Positions 17,354 to 27,554 of a stretch of DNA of 64,000 nucleotides are shown one piece after another. This stretch comes from Dictyobacter formicarum (lineage in GTDB: Bacteria > Chloroflexota > Ktedonobacteria > Ktedonobacterales > Ktedonobacteraceae). The notes beneath the pieces are model-generated. The model saw only the letters and a program-made list of their open reading frames with translations. It was not told where the DNA came from and did not search any database. The stretch is taken from contig NZ_BNJJ01000029.1 in the NCBI RefSeq assembly GCF_016587435.1, positions 37,475-101,474 on the forward strand. The letters are read 5' to 3'. The first letter of the stretch is position 1; every line of letters begins with the position of its first letter. The position numbers and the translations under genes were made by a program.

Positions 17354-18334
17354 TTACAGAGGCTGGCGAGAGAACAGGTCTTTGGGAACTGTGGCCGGTA
17401 CAATCACTTTTAGGGCCTGTGGCTCAACGCTCAAGAGTGTAGGCTCTGCTTCTGAAGTGCTGGTATGGCCCAGCGGTTCTCCATCGACTTGAATGGCAAC
17501 CGGCTCGTGGGTCGTGATTTTGATGGTTTCCCCCGTTTCGTAGCGCACCCATTGGTGGCGCTTAGGATGCCGCAACAGGAAGTCGATCAGCATGGCTCCC
17601 CGACGTAACAGGCTCTGTCGACGTACGACACATAGGTCGAGCAAGCCGTCGTCACATTTGGCTTGCCAGGTATATTTGAGTGCACCACCATAGAGCTGGG
17701 TGTTGCCGATAATCACTTGCAGCGCATTAGCTTTGATCTCACGTTCTCCCAGGCTGATTGTGGTTCGAAAAGCTGGATAGCGGGCTCCCCACCATGCGGC
17801 CACCAGCAAGTAGCCAATAACTCCCAGGCGTTTAACGGGTTTTTTCTCAACCGCCTGCGTTACCTCACCATCGACCCCCATGCCAACCATGAGCAAGAAA
17901 TAGCGACCCTGGATCTTGCCCAGATCGATGCGACGAGTTTGACCATTGAGTAACACATTGCTGGCACCATTGAGATCTAATGGGATGCCTACCTCGCGCG
18001 CCCAGACATTGACGGTTCCACTGGGAAGCACTCCCAGCGCTGTTTCGCTGCCAGCTAGCTCTTGAATTACTTCATGGATGGTGCCATCGCCGCCGATGGC
18101 GATGACAACATCCATGTTTTGTTGTACCGCCTCGCGCGCCAGGCGTTTGGCATCCCCTCCCGCCTGGGTGAGTTTTAGTTCTGCTTGCCACCCTTGTTTT
18201 TTGAGCCCTGAAACGATATGTTTGATCTGATGCTCATGGAATATGTAGCTACCTGATGTTGGATTAGCGATCAAGATAGCTTTTGTGCGTTGCTGCCCAG
18301 GGGATGAGTTAGCTTTGTTTGTCGTTTCCTGCAT
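17354..18334 (-). CDS. Diacylglycerol/lipid kinase family protein
   Basis: A 326-residue DAGK-catalytic family kinase (DgkB/YegS type), which phosphorylates diacylglycerol or a related lipid at the inner membrane face. The signature IANPTSGS is at the N-terminus and the nucleotide-binding GGDGTIHEV at about residue 75, with GVLPSGTVNVWARE after it. The C-terminal beta domain (YLLVAAW, VQVDGEP-like QVDGEPLG) is complete. ATG 18332-18334 has GAGG 6 nt upstream, better than the ATG 12 bp earlier. It precedes the dynamin-like gene in the same direction. Confidence 0.9.
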   Translation of the reverse strand: MQETTNKANSSPGQQRTKAILIANPTSGSYIFHEHQIKHIVSGLKKQGWQAELKLTQAGGDAKRLAREAVQQNMDVVIAIGGDGTIHEVIQELAGSETALGVLPSGTVNVWAREVGIPLDLNGASNVLLNGQTRRIDLGKIQGRYFLLMVGMGVDGEVTQAVEKKPVKRLGVIGYLLVAAWWGARYPAFRTTISLGEREIKANALQVIIGNTQLYGGALKYTWQAKCDDGLLDLCVVRRQSLLRRGAMLIDFLLRHPKRHQWVRYETGETIKITTHEPVAIQVDGEPLGHTSTSEAEPTLLSVEPQALKVIVPATVPKDLFSRQPL

Positions 18335-18539
18335 CACGGACCTCATTAGTGTGTAATGCTCAATACACCTGTAACGTCTTTTACACGTTTAAGTTTTTAT
18401 TTCTGATACGCCATCATTTATGTCAAATGACCAAATGAGCGTATAAAATTTTATGCATGCATGGGTTTATTCCACGCATTTTTGTTACGTATTATCGGCG
18501 CATTCGGTTGTAGTGATAGTGTTCGTGAGCGCTACGAAT

Positions 18540-21197
18540 TTAATCTACACGTGGAATCCGGGCCAACAGTTCTGAGACGACCTCGTAGTTGATGGTTCCG
18601 AGTCGGCTGGCAATCTCTTCCGCAGTGAGGGTGGCTTCCCCCTGACGTCCAATCAATACTACCTCATCGCCCATGCGGGCCTGCGGAATATGGGTGACAT
18701 CAATCATGCATTGATCCATACACACTCGCCCTAGCAATGGCGCTTCCTGACCATGGATGAGGACGCTGCCCCAGTTCTGGGGGCTACGGCGGAAGCCATC
18801 GGCGTAGCCAACAGGTAGGACGGCGATACGGGTAGGGCGCTCCGTAATATACGTGCTGCCGTAACTGATCCCTTCCCCTGCAGGTATCCATTTAACCTGT
18901 GATACCTGCGTCTTGAACGCAAGGGCTGGGCGGAATCCCTCTGGCAGACGTACATAAGGCGATGGGTCCAGACCGTAGATGGCGATGCCTGGACGCACCA
19001 TATCGAAGTAGGCTTCGGGAAGAGTCAGGGTGCCTGCACTATTGGCAGCGTGGACGATCGGTGGCCTTAGACCTTCCGCTTCCAACTGCTGTAAAACTTC
19101 TTGAAAGCGTGCCAGTTGCAGGCGCACATGGCTCTGGTCTTCAGCATCGGCCTGAGCGAAGTGGGTATAGAGACCTTCAAGCTCCAAACCGGGAAGCTGT
19201 TTAGCCTCGCGCACCAGCTCCATGATGGCTGGCACTTCTTCAAAGCGGATTCCCAGTCGTCCCATGCCGGTATCGACTTTGACATGAACCTTGACTGTTT
19301 TATTGAGCGCCTGGGCGGCCTGTGAGAGTGCCTGCGCCTCTTCTTTGGAATAGATGGTTACACTGATGCCCAGGCGTAGGGCTTCGCGCATTTGCCAGCG
19401 TGGCACATAGCCAAAAACAAGGATCGGGGCGGTAATATGGGCCTCGCGCAGGGGCAGGGCTTCGCTGACCGTTGCGACTCCGAGCATGCTGGCTCCGTTT
19501 TGTAACACCGTGCGAGCAACTTTAAGCGCGCCGTGGCCATAGGCATCGGCCTTGAGCGCGACCAGTACCTGGGTTTGAGGTCCTACCAGTGAGGCGATAT
19601 GGCGTGTGTTGCTGCCGATAGCATTGAGATCGATCTCTACCCAGGTGGGTCGCTCGGCATGCCTGAAAATAGTCTTTTTCCAGCCCGGTGTCTGGCGTAC
19701 CAGCAGTTCTGAGGCCTCCCATGGTCGAGCCATCAATAGCTCTGTCACGCGCTCCATGCGCGTCTCTTCGGAGCCCTTGATCAAGATGACGGCTCTTTTG
19801 TCGCTGTCCGGCAAGTTTGCCAGAATGCGTCGTGCCGCCTGGGCCGCATCTTCATGCGTTGAGGTCATAATGATACGCTCGCTATCCATACCTGCTAGCT
19901 GTGCTTCTTCGGCGATCAAAGTGGCCCATTCGCCACGCGTGATCAGATAGTCGGCGTATTGGGAAACTTCTTGTCCTATGGCACGGTGCGCTTCAGTTGC
20001 AGCATCACCTAGATGGAGCATGTCGCCCAGGATCGCGATACGTTGGCTCTGCTCTCCCGCTAATGCACTGAGTGTTTGTAAGCCTGCTTTAACAGAGGCG
20101 GGGGCCGCGTTATGGGTGTCGTCCAGCAGCATGGATTGTCGGATGCCGGGTAGTGGATTGAGTCGTCCCGGCAGTGGTTGCAAGGTCGTCAGAGCCTGTT
20201 CGACTAGCGAGGGATAGATGCCTCGGCTGAGCCCGATCTGGTACGCAGCTAGCATGGTTGCAAAATTATGTTCTCCTAGCAGATGAGAGCGCAATTGGAG
20301 TGTTGCCTGATCGTTTTCACTGCTCTCATGTTCGCTTGAGGCCGGGAGGTTGATAGTTCCCTGAATGCCATCCCAGCCAACTGTTATGCGTGGTTGCTCA
20401 TGTGCGTTGCCTTTAGCATCAGGAAGAAATGGATGGCAGGTCACGGTGGATGAGACCTGGTGAACGCGTTGTTCCAGCAATGCTCGGATAATAGGATCTT
20501 CCTGGTTATAAAAGAAGTGCCCACCCTCCGGCAAGCTGGTGAGAAGCGTTCCCAGCTCGAAGGCCAGGTGTTCGAGTGAACTGAAATATTGTAGCTGGAC
20601 GGGACTGATATTGGTTAGCACGCCAATCTGTGGGCGCACCATGCGGCTGAGGGCGGCGATTTCACCGGGATGGTCGCAGCCCAGCTCTAATACTGCATAT
20701 TCGTGCCGCGCTTCTAACCTCCCCAGCGATAACGGAATGCCGAGCATATCATTGTAATTTTGCCAGCTGCGAAAGGTAGTAAACTGGCGCGAGAGTACGG
20801 TGGCGATAGCCTCCTTGGTACTTGTTTTGCCTACGCTACCTGTGACCGCAATGACGGTGGGATGCCAGATTTCCAGGATCGCCCTGGCGTAGTGTTGCAG
20901 GGCCTGGCGCGTATCCTCAACCAGAACTATCGTGATCTCTTCATTGGCAAGGACGGATTTAGTCTGCTCGGAGAGCTGCTGGAAAGTCTGTCCCGAAAGT
21001 AAGAGCCCAGTAGCGCCTTTGCGAACTGCATCGAGCACATAATCATGGCCATTGCCTCGTTCGCCGCGCACGGCAACGAACATTTCATGGGGAGACAACT
21101 GGCGTGTATCATGGCTGAACGCCTGGAAATGAACATGTTTACTGAGCTGGCGCAGGTTGCCCTGCGTCGCTTTTAACAGGTGATCGAGATAGATCAT
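18540..21197 (-). CDS. murF-alr: Bifunctional MurF ligase / alanine racemase
   Basis: An 885-residue fusion joining two steps around D-alanine in peptidoglycan synthesis. Residues 1 to about 500 are MurF, which adds D-Ala-D-Ala to UDP-MurNAc-tripeptide: the ATP loop GSVGKTSTK has its Lys near residue 124, with ELGCDHPGEIA and LLDDTHNAAP following, the latter a variant of the usual DxYNAnP. Residues from about 515 on are a PLP alanine racemase: ALKADAYGHG holds the PLP lysine (about 549), ISYGSTY holds the second catalytic base Tyr (about 779), and MVRPGIAIYG is typical. The inner ATG 21195-21197 has GAGGA close upstream; two earlier ATGs lack a site. The reading frame is unbroken between domains, so this is a real fusion. 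Confidence 0.93.
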   Translation of the reverse strand: MIYLDHLLKATQGNLRQLSKHVHFQAFSHDTRQLSPHEMFVAVRGERGNGHDYVLDAVRKGATGLLLSGQTFQQLSEQTKSVLANEEITIVLVEDTRQALQHYARAILEIWHPTVIAVTGSVGKTSTKEAIATVLSRQFTTFRSWQNYNDMLGIPLSLGRLEARHEYAVLELGCDHPGEIAALSRMVRPQIGVLTNISPVQLQYFSSLEHLAFELGTLLTSLPEGGHFFYNQEDPIIRALLEQRVHQVSSTVTCHPFLPDAKGNAHEQPRITVGWDGIQGTINLPASSEHESSENDQATLQLRSHLLGEHNFATMLAAYQIGLSRGIYPSLVEQALTTLQPLPGRLNPLPGIRQSMLLDDTHNAAPASVKAGLQTLSALAGEQSQRIAILGDMLHLGDAATEAHRAIGQEVSQYADYLITRGEWATLIAEEAQLAGMDSERIIMTSTHEDAAQAARRILANLPDSDKRAVILIKGSEETRMERVTELLMARPWEASELLVRQTPGWKKTIFRHAERPTWVEIDLNAIGSNTRHIASLVGPQTQVLVALKADAYGHGALKVARTVLQNGASMLGVATVSEALPLREAHITAPILVFGYVPRWQMREALRLGISVTIYSKEEAQALSQAAQALNKTVKVHVKVDTGMGRLGIRFEEVPAIMELVREAKQLPGLELEGLYTHFAQADAEDQSHVRLQLARFQEVLQQLEAEGLRPPIVHAANSAGTLTLPEAYFDMVRPGIAIYGLDPSPYVRLPEGFRPALAFKTQVSQVKWIPAGEGISYGSTYITERPTRIAVLPVGYADGFRRSPQNWGSVLIHGQEAPLLGRVCMDQCMIDVTHIPQARMGDEVVLIGRQGEATLTAEEIASRLGTINYEVVSELLARIPRVD

Positions 21198-21413
21198 GGT
21201 ATTCCTCATGCTTTTTAGAGCGCGTTGGCTAGTTATATGTTCCTGATTCTGCCATGGCCTGAAGCCAGGCAATACTCTTCCTCTAAGCTTACCATATTGC
21301 GGCCCTTACATGGCTGTGTATAAACTCTAATATATGAGCTTATACAAGTTTATTATATTCCCAGGAATACATAATTTCTCGCTACTCGACTAAAATAGCT
21401 ATGCTGGCGGTAT

Positions 21414-22583
21414 TCATGTGGTGTAGCGCACGTATTGCATGCTGCCAATCTGTTTGACGAGGCCATCTAGCTCAAGGATGGCCAGGGTGGCGGTGATGGT
21501 GTTGGCGGCTAAATCAGAGTCTCGGATCAGGTCATCGATATGCCTGGGCTCGCGACTCAGCAGGGCCAGTACCGCTCTTTCTTCCTCGTTCTCGGGTTCG
21601 CGTAATACGCTGGTTTCTGCCAGTGGGACAGTGTGGATGTTGAGGTGGTCCAGGATATCGCTGACCTCGGTGACCGGGTGGGCGCCATCCCGAATGAGCT
21701 TATTGACGCCTGCGCCGCTGCTCGAGAAGATATTGCTGGGAACTGCATAGACCTCGCGTCCCTGCACCAGGGCCGAGTTAGCTGTAATGAGCGCGCCACT
21801 TTTGGGGGGAGCCTCGGTGACCAGGACCCCCAGGGAGAGGCCCGAGATGATGTGGTTGCGTGCCGGGAAGTTGCCTGCTTCGGGTTTGATACCCAGTGGA
21901 AACGAGCTTAATAACACGCCCTGTCCTGAGTCGACGATGTGTTTGGCCAGGTGATAATTTGAGGGTGGATAGATGGTATCTAAGCCACAGGCCAGTACAG
22001 CAATGGTGCGCCCACCATTATCAAGGGCGGTGTTATGAGCCACTGTATCTACGCCCAGTGCCAGGCCACTGACGATTGTGATTTTCCCTTTTACCAGTTC
22101 TTTGGTGAAATGTTCTGTCACCTGGCGCCCATAGCTGCTCATCTTGCGTGTTCCGACGATGCCGATGCTGTAGTGCAGGTCATCTTCGGTCAGTTGTCCG
22201 CAGGTATACAGGACCGGGGGCGCATACTCTATTTTGCGCAGGAGCGGTGGATAGCAGGCGTCTTTCCAGGTAATGACCTGGATGCGCAACTTTTCCAGTC
22301 GCTTTAATTCATTGGCTGGATCGATGTTGGAGCGCTGTTTGAGAAAACTTTCAATGGTGCGTTGATCGAGGCCTGCCCTGGTTAATTCCTGAGGAGGAGC
22401 CTGCCAGGCACTGGCCACATCATCCTTAAAATAGTCCAATAAGAGTTGAAAGCGCACTGGACCAATTCCCATGACACGACTGAAGGCGATCCAGTATGAT
22501 AGTTCTGTTAAAGAGAGTTCGGCTGAAGGATAATATCGGGCCTGGGCATCAAACACTTCCACCCGCCGCTGCTTCTTGCCCAT
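21414..22583 (-). CDS. dprA: DNA processing protein DprA
   Basis: A 389-residue DprA/Smf protein that binds single-stranded DNA and loads RecA in natural transformation (known of the family). A helix-hairpin-helix/SAM-like N-terminal part is followed by the Rossmann core: GIVGTRKMSSYGRQ, VSGLALGVDTVAHNTAL, LACGLDTIYPPSN, then FPARNHIISGLS and TEAPPKSGALITA. A C-terminal winged helix (DML1-like) ends the protein. The ribosome site AAGGAG overlaps the stop of the upstream peptidase gene, only 9 bp away, so the two form an operon. The pairing with a surface peptidase rather than with topA is less usual. Confidence 0.95.
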   Translation of the reverse strand: MGKKQRRVEVFDAQARYYPSAELSLTELSYWIAFSRVMGIGPVRFQLLLDYFKDDVASAWQAPPQELTRAGLDQRTIESFLKQRSNIDPANELKRLEKLRIQVITWKDACYPPLLRKIEYAPPVLYTCGQLTEDDLHYSIGIVGTRKMSSYGRQVTEHFTKELVKGKITIVSGLALGVDTVAHNTALDNGGRTIAVLACGLDTIYPPSNYHLAKHIVDSGQGVLLSSFPLGIKPEAGNFPARNHIISGLSLGVLVTEAPPKSGALITANSALVQGREVYAVPSNIFSSSGAGVNKLIRDGAHPVTEVSDILDHLNIHTVPLAETSVLREPENEEERAVLALLSREPRHIDDLIRDSDLAANTITATLAILELDGLVKQIGSMQYVRYTT

Positions 22584-22592
22584 AATGCTGAT

Positions 22593-24137
22593 TTACTCCT
22601 TTATGTTTGGTCTGGCTCCTTCGTTGGATTGCCCTCCCCATGGATAGGGTTGGTAGGCAGTATGCGAGGGAGGTACGTTGTTGGCTATAGTTGTCGGTTG
22701 ACCCGCTTGCCCGTAGGTTTCGCCAGGTCCATACGTTGAAGGGACCGTATAGGGACCATTGAATGGCTGCCTGGCCGGATCGATACCAGGATTGTAGCTT
22801 CCTCCTGGCGGCATATAGTTGTAGGCTACAGCCGGGGTCCCGCGTTTGCGGCGGCTGTAGAGTAAGTAGAACAACAGGAGAACGCCGCTGATAACTGGAA
22901 CTATGATCAAGAGCGAGCCGGCTACGGTCAAATAGGTATCGGTTGGATCTACTGTTGCCGCTGGCTTGCTGTCAATCGACTGATTTGTTTTCTGCTGAAC
23001 TTGCTCGGTGCCAGATAAGGTGGCTGGCTGATTAAGATGAAGGTGCCACTGATTCTCCAAATGATCCGAGTCTACTCCCAGAGCTTGTTGTAGATCGGTG
23101 TCAAACGGTTGGTCGGAACGATGCGTACTTTGTATTAAGGTGGCCATCTTTTTCAGGCCAAAGGTTTTATACATATAATCAACGAGCTGCCAGCTCTGTG
23201 CATAGGCCTGATAGGCTTTTTGCGCATCACGCGGGAAAGAGCGATCTATATCCTGTAGCGAGATCAGGCTGTGTCTGGAAAGCTGGTACTTGAATTGATT
23301 CTGCATATCACCTTCATGATAGGTTTGATTGTAGACGGCCAGTCCCTCATCAAACCAGGTGGGGACCATGACCTGCGCGGTCTGGTGCAGAACCAGGTGC
23401 GTCAGTTCATGCGGCAGATCTCGGCTCAGCGTCAGGTCGTCTGGTCCCTTGATCACAACCGAGGCCTGATTAAGCGGGAAAAAGGCTACCCCTCCTACCC
23501 ATTCGGCTGAGTCAGGAGGAAGCGAACTATGGAAGTCATCGCTGGTCTCATAGACCCATAGATTGATAGGTTGACGCAGCTGTGTGCCTAGATTTGTATA
23601 GATACGTTTCAAACTACTGGTCGTTTGGGTGAGTACGATCTGCCCAAAGGAGGTGGGATGATCGTACCAGTTGACCTGGTAGAGTCCTTGAGAGAGATGT
23701 TGCCACTGGAAACGTGTATCGGTAATCTGAACAGTTTTTGGGGGAGTCTTATAGCTATGCCCGTTTACATCTGAAATTTCCCAGGAGTATTTGATAATGG
23801 TTCCTACTGGCATAAAATGTTGTTCATCGAAGGTTTCATGCCATTGAAATTGTAGGTGGTTGCCTGGTGTTTGGGTAACCGGGTGCGCCTCTGTTAGTTG
23901 CGTATAATTGAAATCAATGAAAAGCGTGGCAATCTCAATTTGATTGGCATTATCTTGCGCATCGAGCTGGAAGTCCATCGATTTTGGGAAATCAAGGGTG
24001 GTGGTTTCTGAATTTACGGTGATAGGTTCAGCCGTGACAGCTGCATATACGTGAGAAGATAGATTTATCAATACAATAATCATGATTGAAAGATAGATAA
24101 GAAGGCGCCCGGTAAGTTGTAGTGCATTCCAGCGCAT
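22593..24137 (-). CDS. Membrane-anchored gluzincin peptidase (peptidase MA-like)
   Basis: A 514-residue exported zinc metallopeptidase. It has an N-terminal signal sequence (RLLIYLSIMIIVLINLSSHVYA), an outer domain of immunoglobulin-like beta strands, then the catalytic domain with HELTH (His243, Glu244, His247) and the third zinc ligand in FDEGLAVYN (Glu264), the gluzincin layout of peptidase MA and M61-like families. One transmembrane segment lies near residue 425 and is followed by a basic stop and a Pro/Gly/Tyr-rich cytoplasmic tail. ATG 24135-24137 has AAGGAG 8 nt upstream; a longer frame from 24200 lacks one. It is the first gene of an operon with dprA. Its substrate is unknown. Confidence 0.85.
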   Translation of the reverse strand: MRWNALQLTGRLLIYLSIMIIVLINLSSHVYAAVTAEPITVNSETTTLDFPKSMDFQLDAQDNANQIEIATLFIDFNYTQLTEAHPVTQTPGNHLQFQWHETFDEQHFMPVGTIIKYSWEISDVNGHSYKTPPKTVQITDTRFQWQHLSQGLYQVNWYDHPTSFGQIVLTQTTSSLKRIYTNLGTQLRQPINLWVYETSDDFHSSLPPDSAEWVGGVAFFPLNQASVVIKGPDDLTLSRDLPHELTHLVLHQTAQVMVPTWFDEGLAVYNQTYHEGDMQNQFKYQLSRHSLISLQDIDRSFPRDAQKAYQAYAQSWQLVDYMYKTFGLKKMATLIQSTHRSDQPFDTDLQQALGVDSDHLENQWHLHLNQPATLSGTEQVQQKTNQSIDSKPAATVDPTDTYLTVAGSLLIIVPVISGVLLLFYLLYSRRKRGTPAVAYNYMPPGGSYNPGIDPARQPFNGPYTVPSTYGPGETYGQAGQPTTIANNVPPSHTAYQPYPWGGQSNEGARPNIKE

Positions 24138-24555
24138 AGATAAAACTCCTTGTGGCAATTCGCGAATATCAATTCTTATTATATATGATCGGAATCTCAA
24201 TTACTGCGGTTTACTCATCCATATAGTACGCATGGCTAGCAAGCCATGGGGTTTTTATGAGAGACTATCTAAACTGCCGTTAATAAATGCTATCCAGTGT
24301 TAATCTACCTCATGTTTGTTCGTTTAATATAAACGAGGTTCAGATTGCGTTTACCCAGCGCAAGTGAACGGATCGGGGAAATGTGTGGAAGGGAGGCTGT
24401 TTACCACATCGGGGGTGCTCTTCTATATATGACTTCCTCTTCTTTTTTGCTTTTGATTTGACATGCCTGTGCAGAGGACCGGACAGCAATGGATCAGTTA
24501 GCATGCCCCTTTTGTAAGTAAGCAGGCATCGGGTAATCATGAGGATACTTCATTT
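24138..24555. other. Divergent promoter region
   Basis: 418 bases between the minus-strand peptidase gene and the first penicillin-binding protein gene. AT-rich on the left. No clear consensus promoter pair or gene was found. Confidence 0.4.
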
Positions 24556-27405
24556 ATGAGTAATAATCTGGATCAACAAGCCGAGAGTCATCAATCACGA
24601 ATTGAAGACAATACACCACCAAAGACAGGAGGACTTTTAAGTAATTATCGTCAACAGCAGCTATCTGCATCGCAGTCGGGTCTGGTCTCGGAGTCATCTT
24701 TGCCCTCGACAACAGGACAACTTGACCATCCTGCTTTACCAATCTCACTTGTACAGGGAGCCGCCTCCCCTCCCGTTGCCGCCCCTCTTTATTCGCGTGG
24801 TCAGTTGCGTTTGCCTGTTTCCTCGGTTGGCGAAGCTGCTGGCATGCGTGGACGCGGACAGTTATTGCGCCCACCGGGCCTGCTAACCCATACCATGAAT
24901 ATGGTGCGTCACTGGTCTGGTAAGGTGGCTGCGGTTGCTGGCCATAAGATACTGCCGCCAGCGCCGTATATGGAGCGCTATCATGGCGCGGCTCCTGCTT
25001 CTGGTGGAACGATACTGCAGACACCGCTGCCTCAGCGGAAAACTCCCTGGCGTCGTTCGCGCACACTGCGTATTGCTATGCAGATGAAGCAACGCCGCGA
25101 ACGCTGGCAGCGCGCCCCACGCCGACTCTGGGCAGCCATTTTTATGGCTCTCATGTCGGTGATCGGACTGATATTTGTGGCTGGTAGCGCCTATAGCTAT
25201 GGCTACTATGAGCAGCAATTGCCGCGTGTGGATGAACTGGCTAATGCTCACATTGCTCAAAGCACACGCATCTATGATCGCAACAATGTCCTCTTGTTTG
25301 AGGCATATGATCAGAATTCTAGGCAGGGCGGTCGACGTATCGCCATTAAATATGAAGATATCCCCCGCGTCATGCAAGATGCGCTGGTGGCGATTGAGGA
25401 CAAAACGTTTTGGACAAACGCGGGTATTGAGCCATCGGCTATCATTCGTGCGGCGGCCAGACAGTATGGGGGCGCCAGCACTTTGACGCAGCAGGTGATT
25501 AAGAATCTATCCAATCAACGCGAATATGCTCTAGAGCGTAAAATTACTGAAGCGGCCATGGCTATTGGCCTGACCCAGCAGTATTCCAAAAGCAAAATTC
25601 TTGAGATGTATTTCAACATAGCTCCCTTTGGCGGGCAAACCTATGGTGTCGAGGTGGCGGCAGAAGATTATTTTGGACTGCAACCAACCTGTCGCACCAA
25701 CCGGAAGTGTATCCCGGCTATTGCCAAACTGAATTATAACCAGGTAACCAGAAAAAACGATCCTCTGCTGGGGCTGGCCCGCGCCTCGCTGCTGGCTGGT
25801 ATGCCTAATCAGCCGGCCTATAACGATCCGACCAGCGGTCCTGAAGCCAAACAACGCGCCATCGCCCGCCAGGGTCTGGTTTTACGACAGATGATGGAGC
25901 AGCATACCCTGGTGGATGGCCTCGGCCCGATTACGCCTGCTATTGCCAGGAAGGCTCAGTGGTTGATGGAGCGCGTCAACTTTAGGAGCTATACGCGCGT
26001 TAAGCACGCTCCCCACTTTGTCGATTGGGTTATCAACCAGGTGTCGACCGCTCTGGGGAATGGTGATGCTGCCGAGGGCTATGAGGTATTCCAAAAGGCT
26101 GGTTTGAATATTCGTACCACTATTGATGTTAATTTGCAGGAATATGTGGAGCGAGCGGTGGATCGCCATATCAATCAGCCTGATTATCAGAAGCTGCGCG
26201 GTTACTATGCGACATTGAGTAGCTACAATAACATTCACTCGGCGGCAGTCGTGGTGATGGATGCGAAAAACGGCGAGATTCTGGCCATGAACGGGAGCGC
26301 CGATTACAATTCTGTTGACCCCAGGGTAGGTGGCCAGTTTAACGCAGCCATCAATACGCGTCCACCTGGTTCGACTTTCAAACCCTTTGAATATGCGACC
26401 GCCTTCCAGATGGGCTGGAATCCCGGTATTGTATTGCTGGACAATCGCACCTACTTTCCTAATGGGGCAGCCCCTGGTGCACCAATGCCGCGCACCGATA
26501 AGGAGGCTCTATCCAAGGATTCAACCATTTATGCGCCATATGATTATGGGCATACGTATACGGATCAAACAGTGACGCTGCGCATAGGCACCGCCAATTC
26601 ATATAATATTCCGGCGATCAAAGCCATGCAGTTTGCGGGCGCTAACCAGGTGCTGGCTACCACACGTCGACTTGGCATTACGACGCAGGCCAATACCGGT
26701 CTGGCCTGGGCCCTGGGCTCAAAGGATGTCTCGCCGTTGCAGATGGTTGACGCCTATCAGGCCTTTGCCAATCAGGGAATGCGCATACCGCCGCAGAGCG
26801 TATTGGATATCTGGGATAACACTGGCCACAACCTCTATCATTACGACGAAGCCAGGCCAGCAGCTGGTCGGGTCTTCTCGCCGCAGATCGCCTACATGAT
26901 GACCTCAGTGTTGGCTGATGAACCTTCACGTGCCTATGAGTTCGGCTCAGACCATGATCTGTCCTTTGCTGATATGGATGCCAATTGCGCTTACTCGCGC
27001 TTTATCTGTAGTCGGCAGGTAGCGGCCAAAACTGGTACCACCGATGATTTTCGAGATAACTGGACGATTGGCTATACTCCGGATGTTGTTGTAGGTGTCT
27101 GGGTGGGTAACGCCAATAATGAGCAGATGAACGATGTCATTGGCATCTCCGGAGCCGGACCTATCTGGCATAGCGTCATGGAACGCGTACTGGGGCGTTG
27201 TAATGAGTATCCCCTCTATACCAATGCTTTTGCCCGCGCTGACCAGATAGCCTGTGGACCAGACTATCACTTCCGTTTTTCCACGCATCCGCAATGGACT
27301 TTTCCGGTGCCTGCAGGGCTTGAACTGGTAAATCAGTCGGCATTTACCGGCGGCCAGGGAACAGGAATGCCCGATTGGGCCCTCTCCTTACAGAATCCCT
27401 GGTAA
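24556..27405 (+). CDS. Class A penicillin-binding protein (PBP1a type), first copy
   Basis: A 949-residue bifunctional peptidoglycan synthase. Residues 1-190 are cytoplasmic, Pro/Gln-rich, and carry PPKTGGLLSN near the start. A transmembrane segment lies at about 194-218. The GT51 glycosyltransferase follows, with catalytic Glu in EDKTFW (Glu281), GGASTLTQQ (about 304) and KILEMYFN. The transpeptidase has all three motifs: STFK (Ser606, Lys609), SYN (682) and KTGT (825). Pairs of cysteines lie around the GT51 end (PTCRTNRKC) and on both sides of KTGT, suggesting disulfides outside the cell. It is close in sequence to the next gene (tandem duplication). The short C-terminal tail after the transpeptidase is Gly-rich. 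Confidence 0.95.
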   Translation: MSNNLDQQAESHQSRIEDNTPPKTGGLLSNYRQQQLSASQSGLVSESSLPSTTGQLDHPALPISLVQGAASPPVAAPLYSRGQLRLPVSSVGEAAGMRGRGQLLRPPGLLTHTMNMVRHWSGKVAAVAGHKILPPAPYMERYHGAAPASGGTILQTPLPQRKTPWRRSRTLRIAMQMKQRRERWQRAPRRLWAAIFMALMSVIGLIFVAGSAYSYGYYEQQLPRVDELANAHIAQSTRIYDRNNVLLFEAYDQNSRQGGRRIAIKYEDIPRVMQDALVAIEDKTFWTNAGIEPSAIIRAAARQYGGASTLTQQVIKNLSNQREYALERKITEAAMAIGLTQQYSKSKILEMYFNIAPFGGQTYGVEVAAEDYFGLQPTCRTNRKCIPAIAKLNYNQVTRKNDPLLGLARASLLAGMPNQPAYNDPTSGPEAKQRAIARQGLVLRQMMEQHTLVDGLGPITPAIARKAQWLMERVNFRSYTRVKHAPHFVDWVINQVSTALGNGDAAEGYEVFQKAGLNIRTTIDVNLQEYVERAVDRHINQPDYQKLRGYYATLSSYNNIHSAAVVVMDAKNGEILAMNGSADYNSVDPRVGGQFNAAINTRPPGSTFKPFEYATAFQMGWNPGIVLLDNRTYFPNGAAPGAPMPRTDKEALSKDSTIYAPYDYGHTYTDQTVTLRIGTANSYNIPAIKAMQFAGANQVLATTRRLGITTQANTGLAWALGSKDVSPLQMVDAYQAFANQGMRIPPQSVLDIWDNTGHNLYHYDEARPAAGRVFSPQIAYMMTSVLADEPSRAYEFGSDHDLSFADMDANCAYSRFICSRQVAAKTGTTDDFRDNWTIGYTPDVVVGVWVGNANNEQMNDVIGISGAGPIWHSVMERVLGRCNEYPLYTNAFARADQIACGPDYHFRFSTHPQWTFPVPAGLELVNQSAFTGGQGTGMPDWALSLQNPW

Positions 27406-27497
27406 ACATAATGCTGCCTGGAACATGCCTCATTATTGTGGTTAATGGGATGAGATAACTTGCCAGCCTGGGGGCGCCAACTCGCCCCACCTCTTTA

Positions 27498-27554
27498 TTC
27501 AGGGTGAGTGGCCAGGCAGTGCGCCCGGCGCACTGCCTGGCCACTCACCCTGAA
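27498..27554. repeat. 57-bp near-loopless palindrome
   Basis: Twenty-eight perfectly paired positions on each side of one central base (27526), GC-rich in the core (GCGCC C GGCGC). It lies about 93 bp after the PBP stop. No T tract follows directly, so its use as a terminator is uncertain; it could also extrude as a cruciform. Confidence 0.8.
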
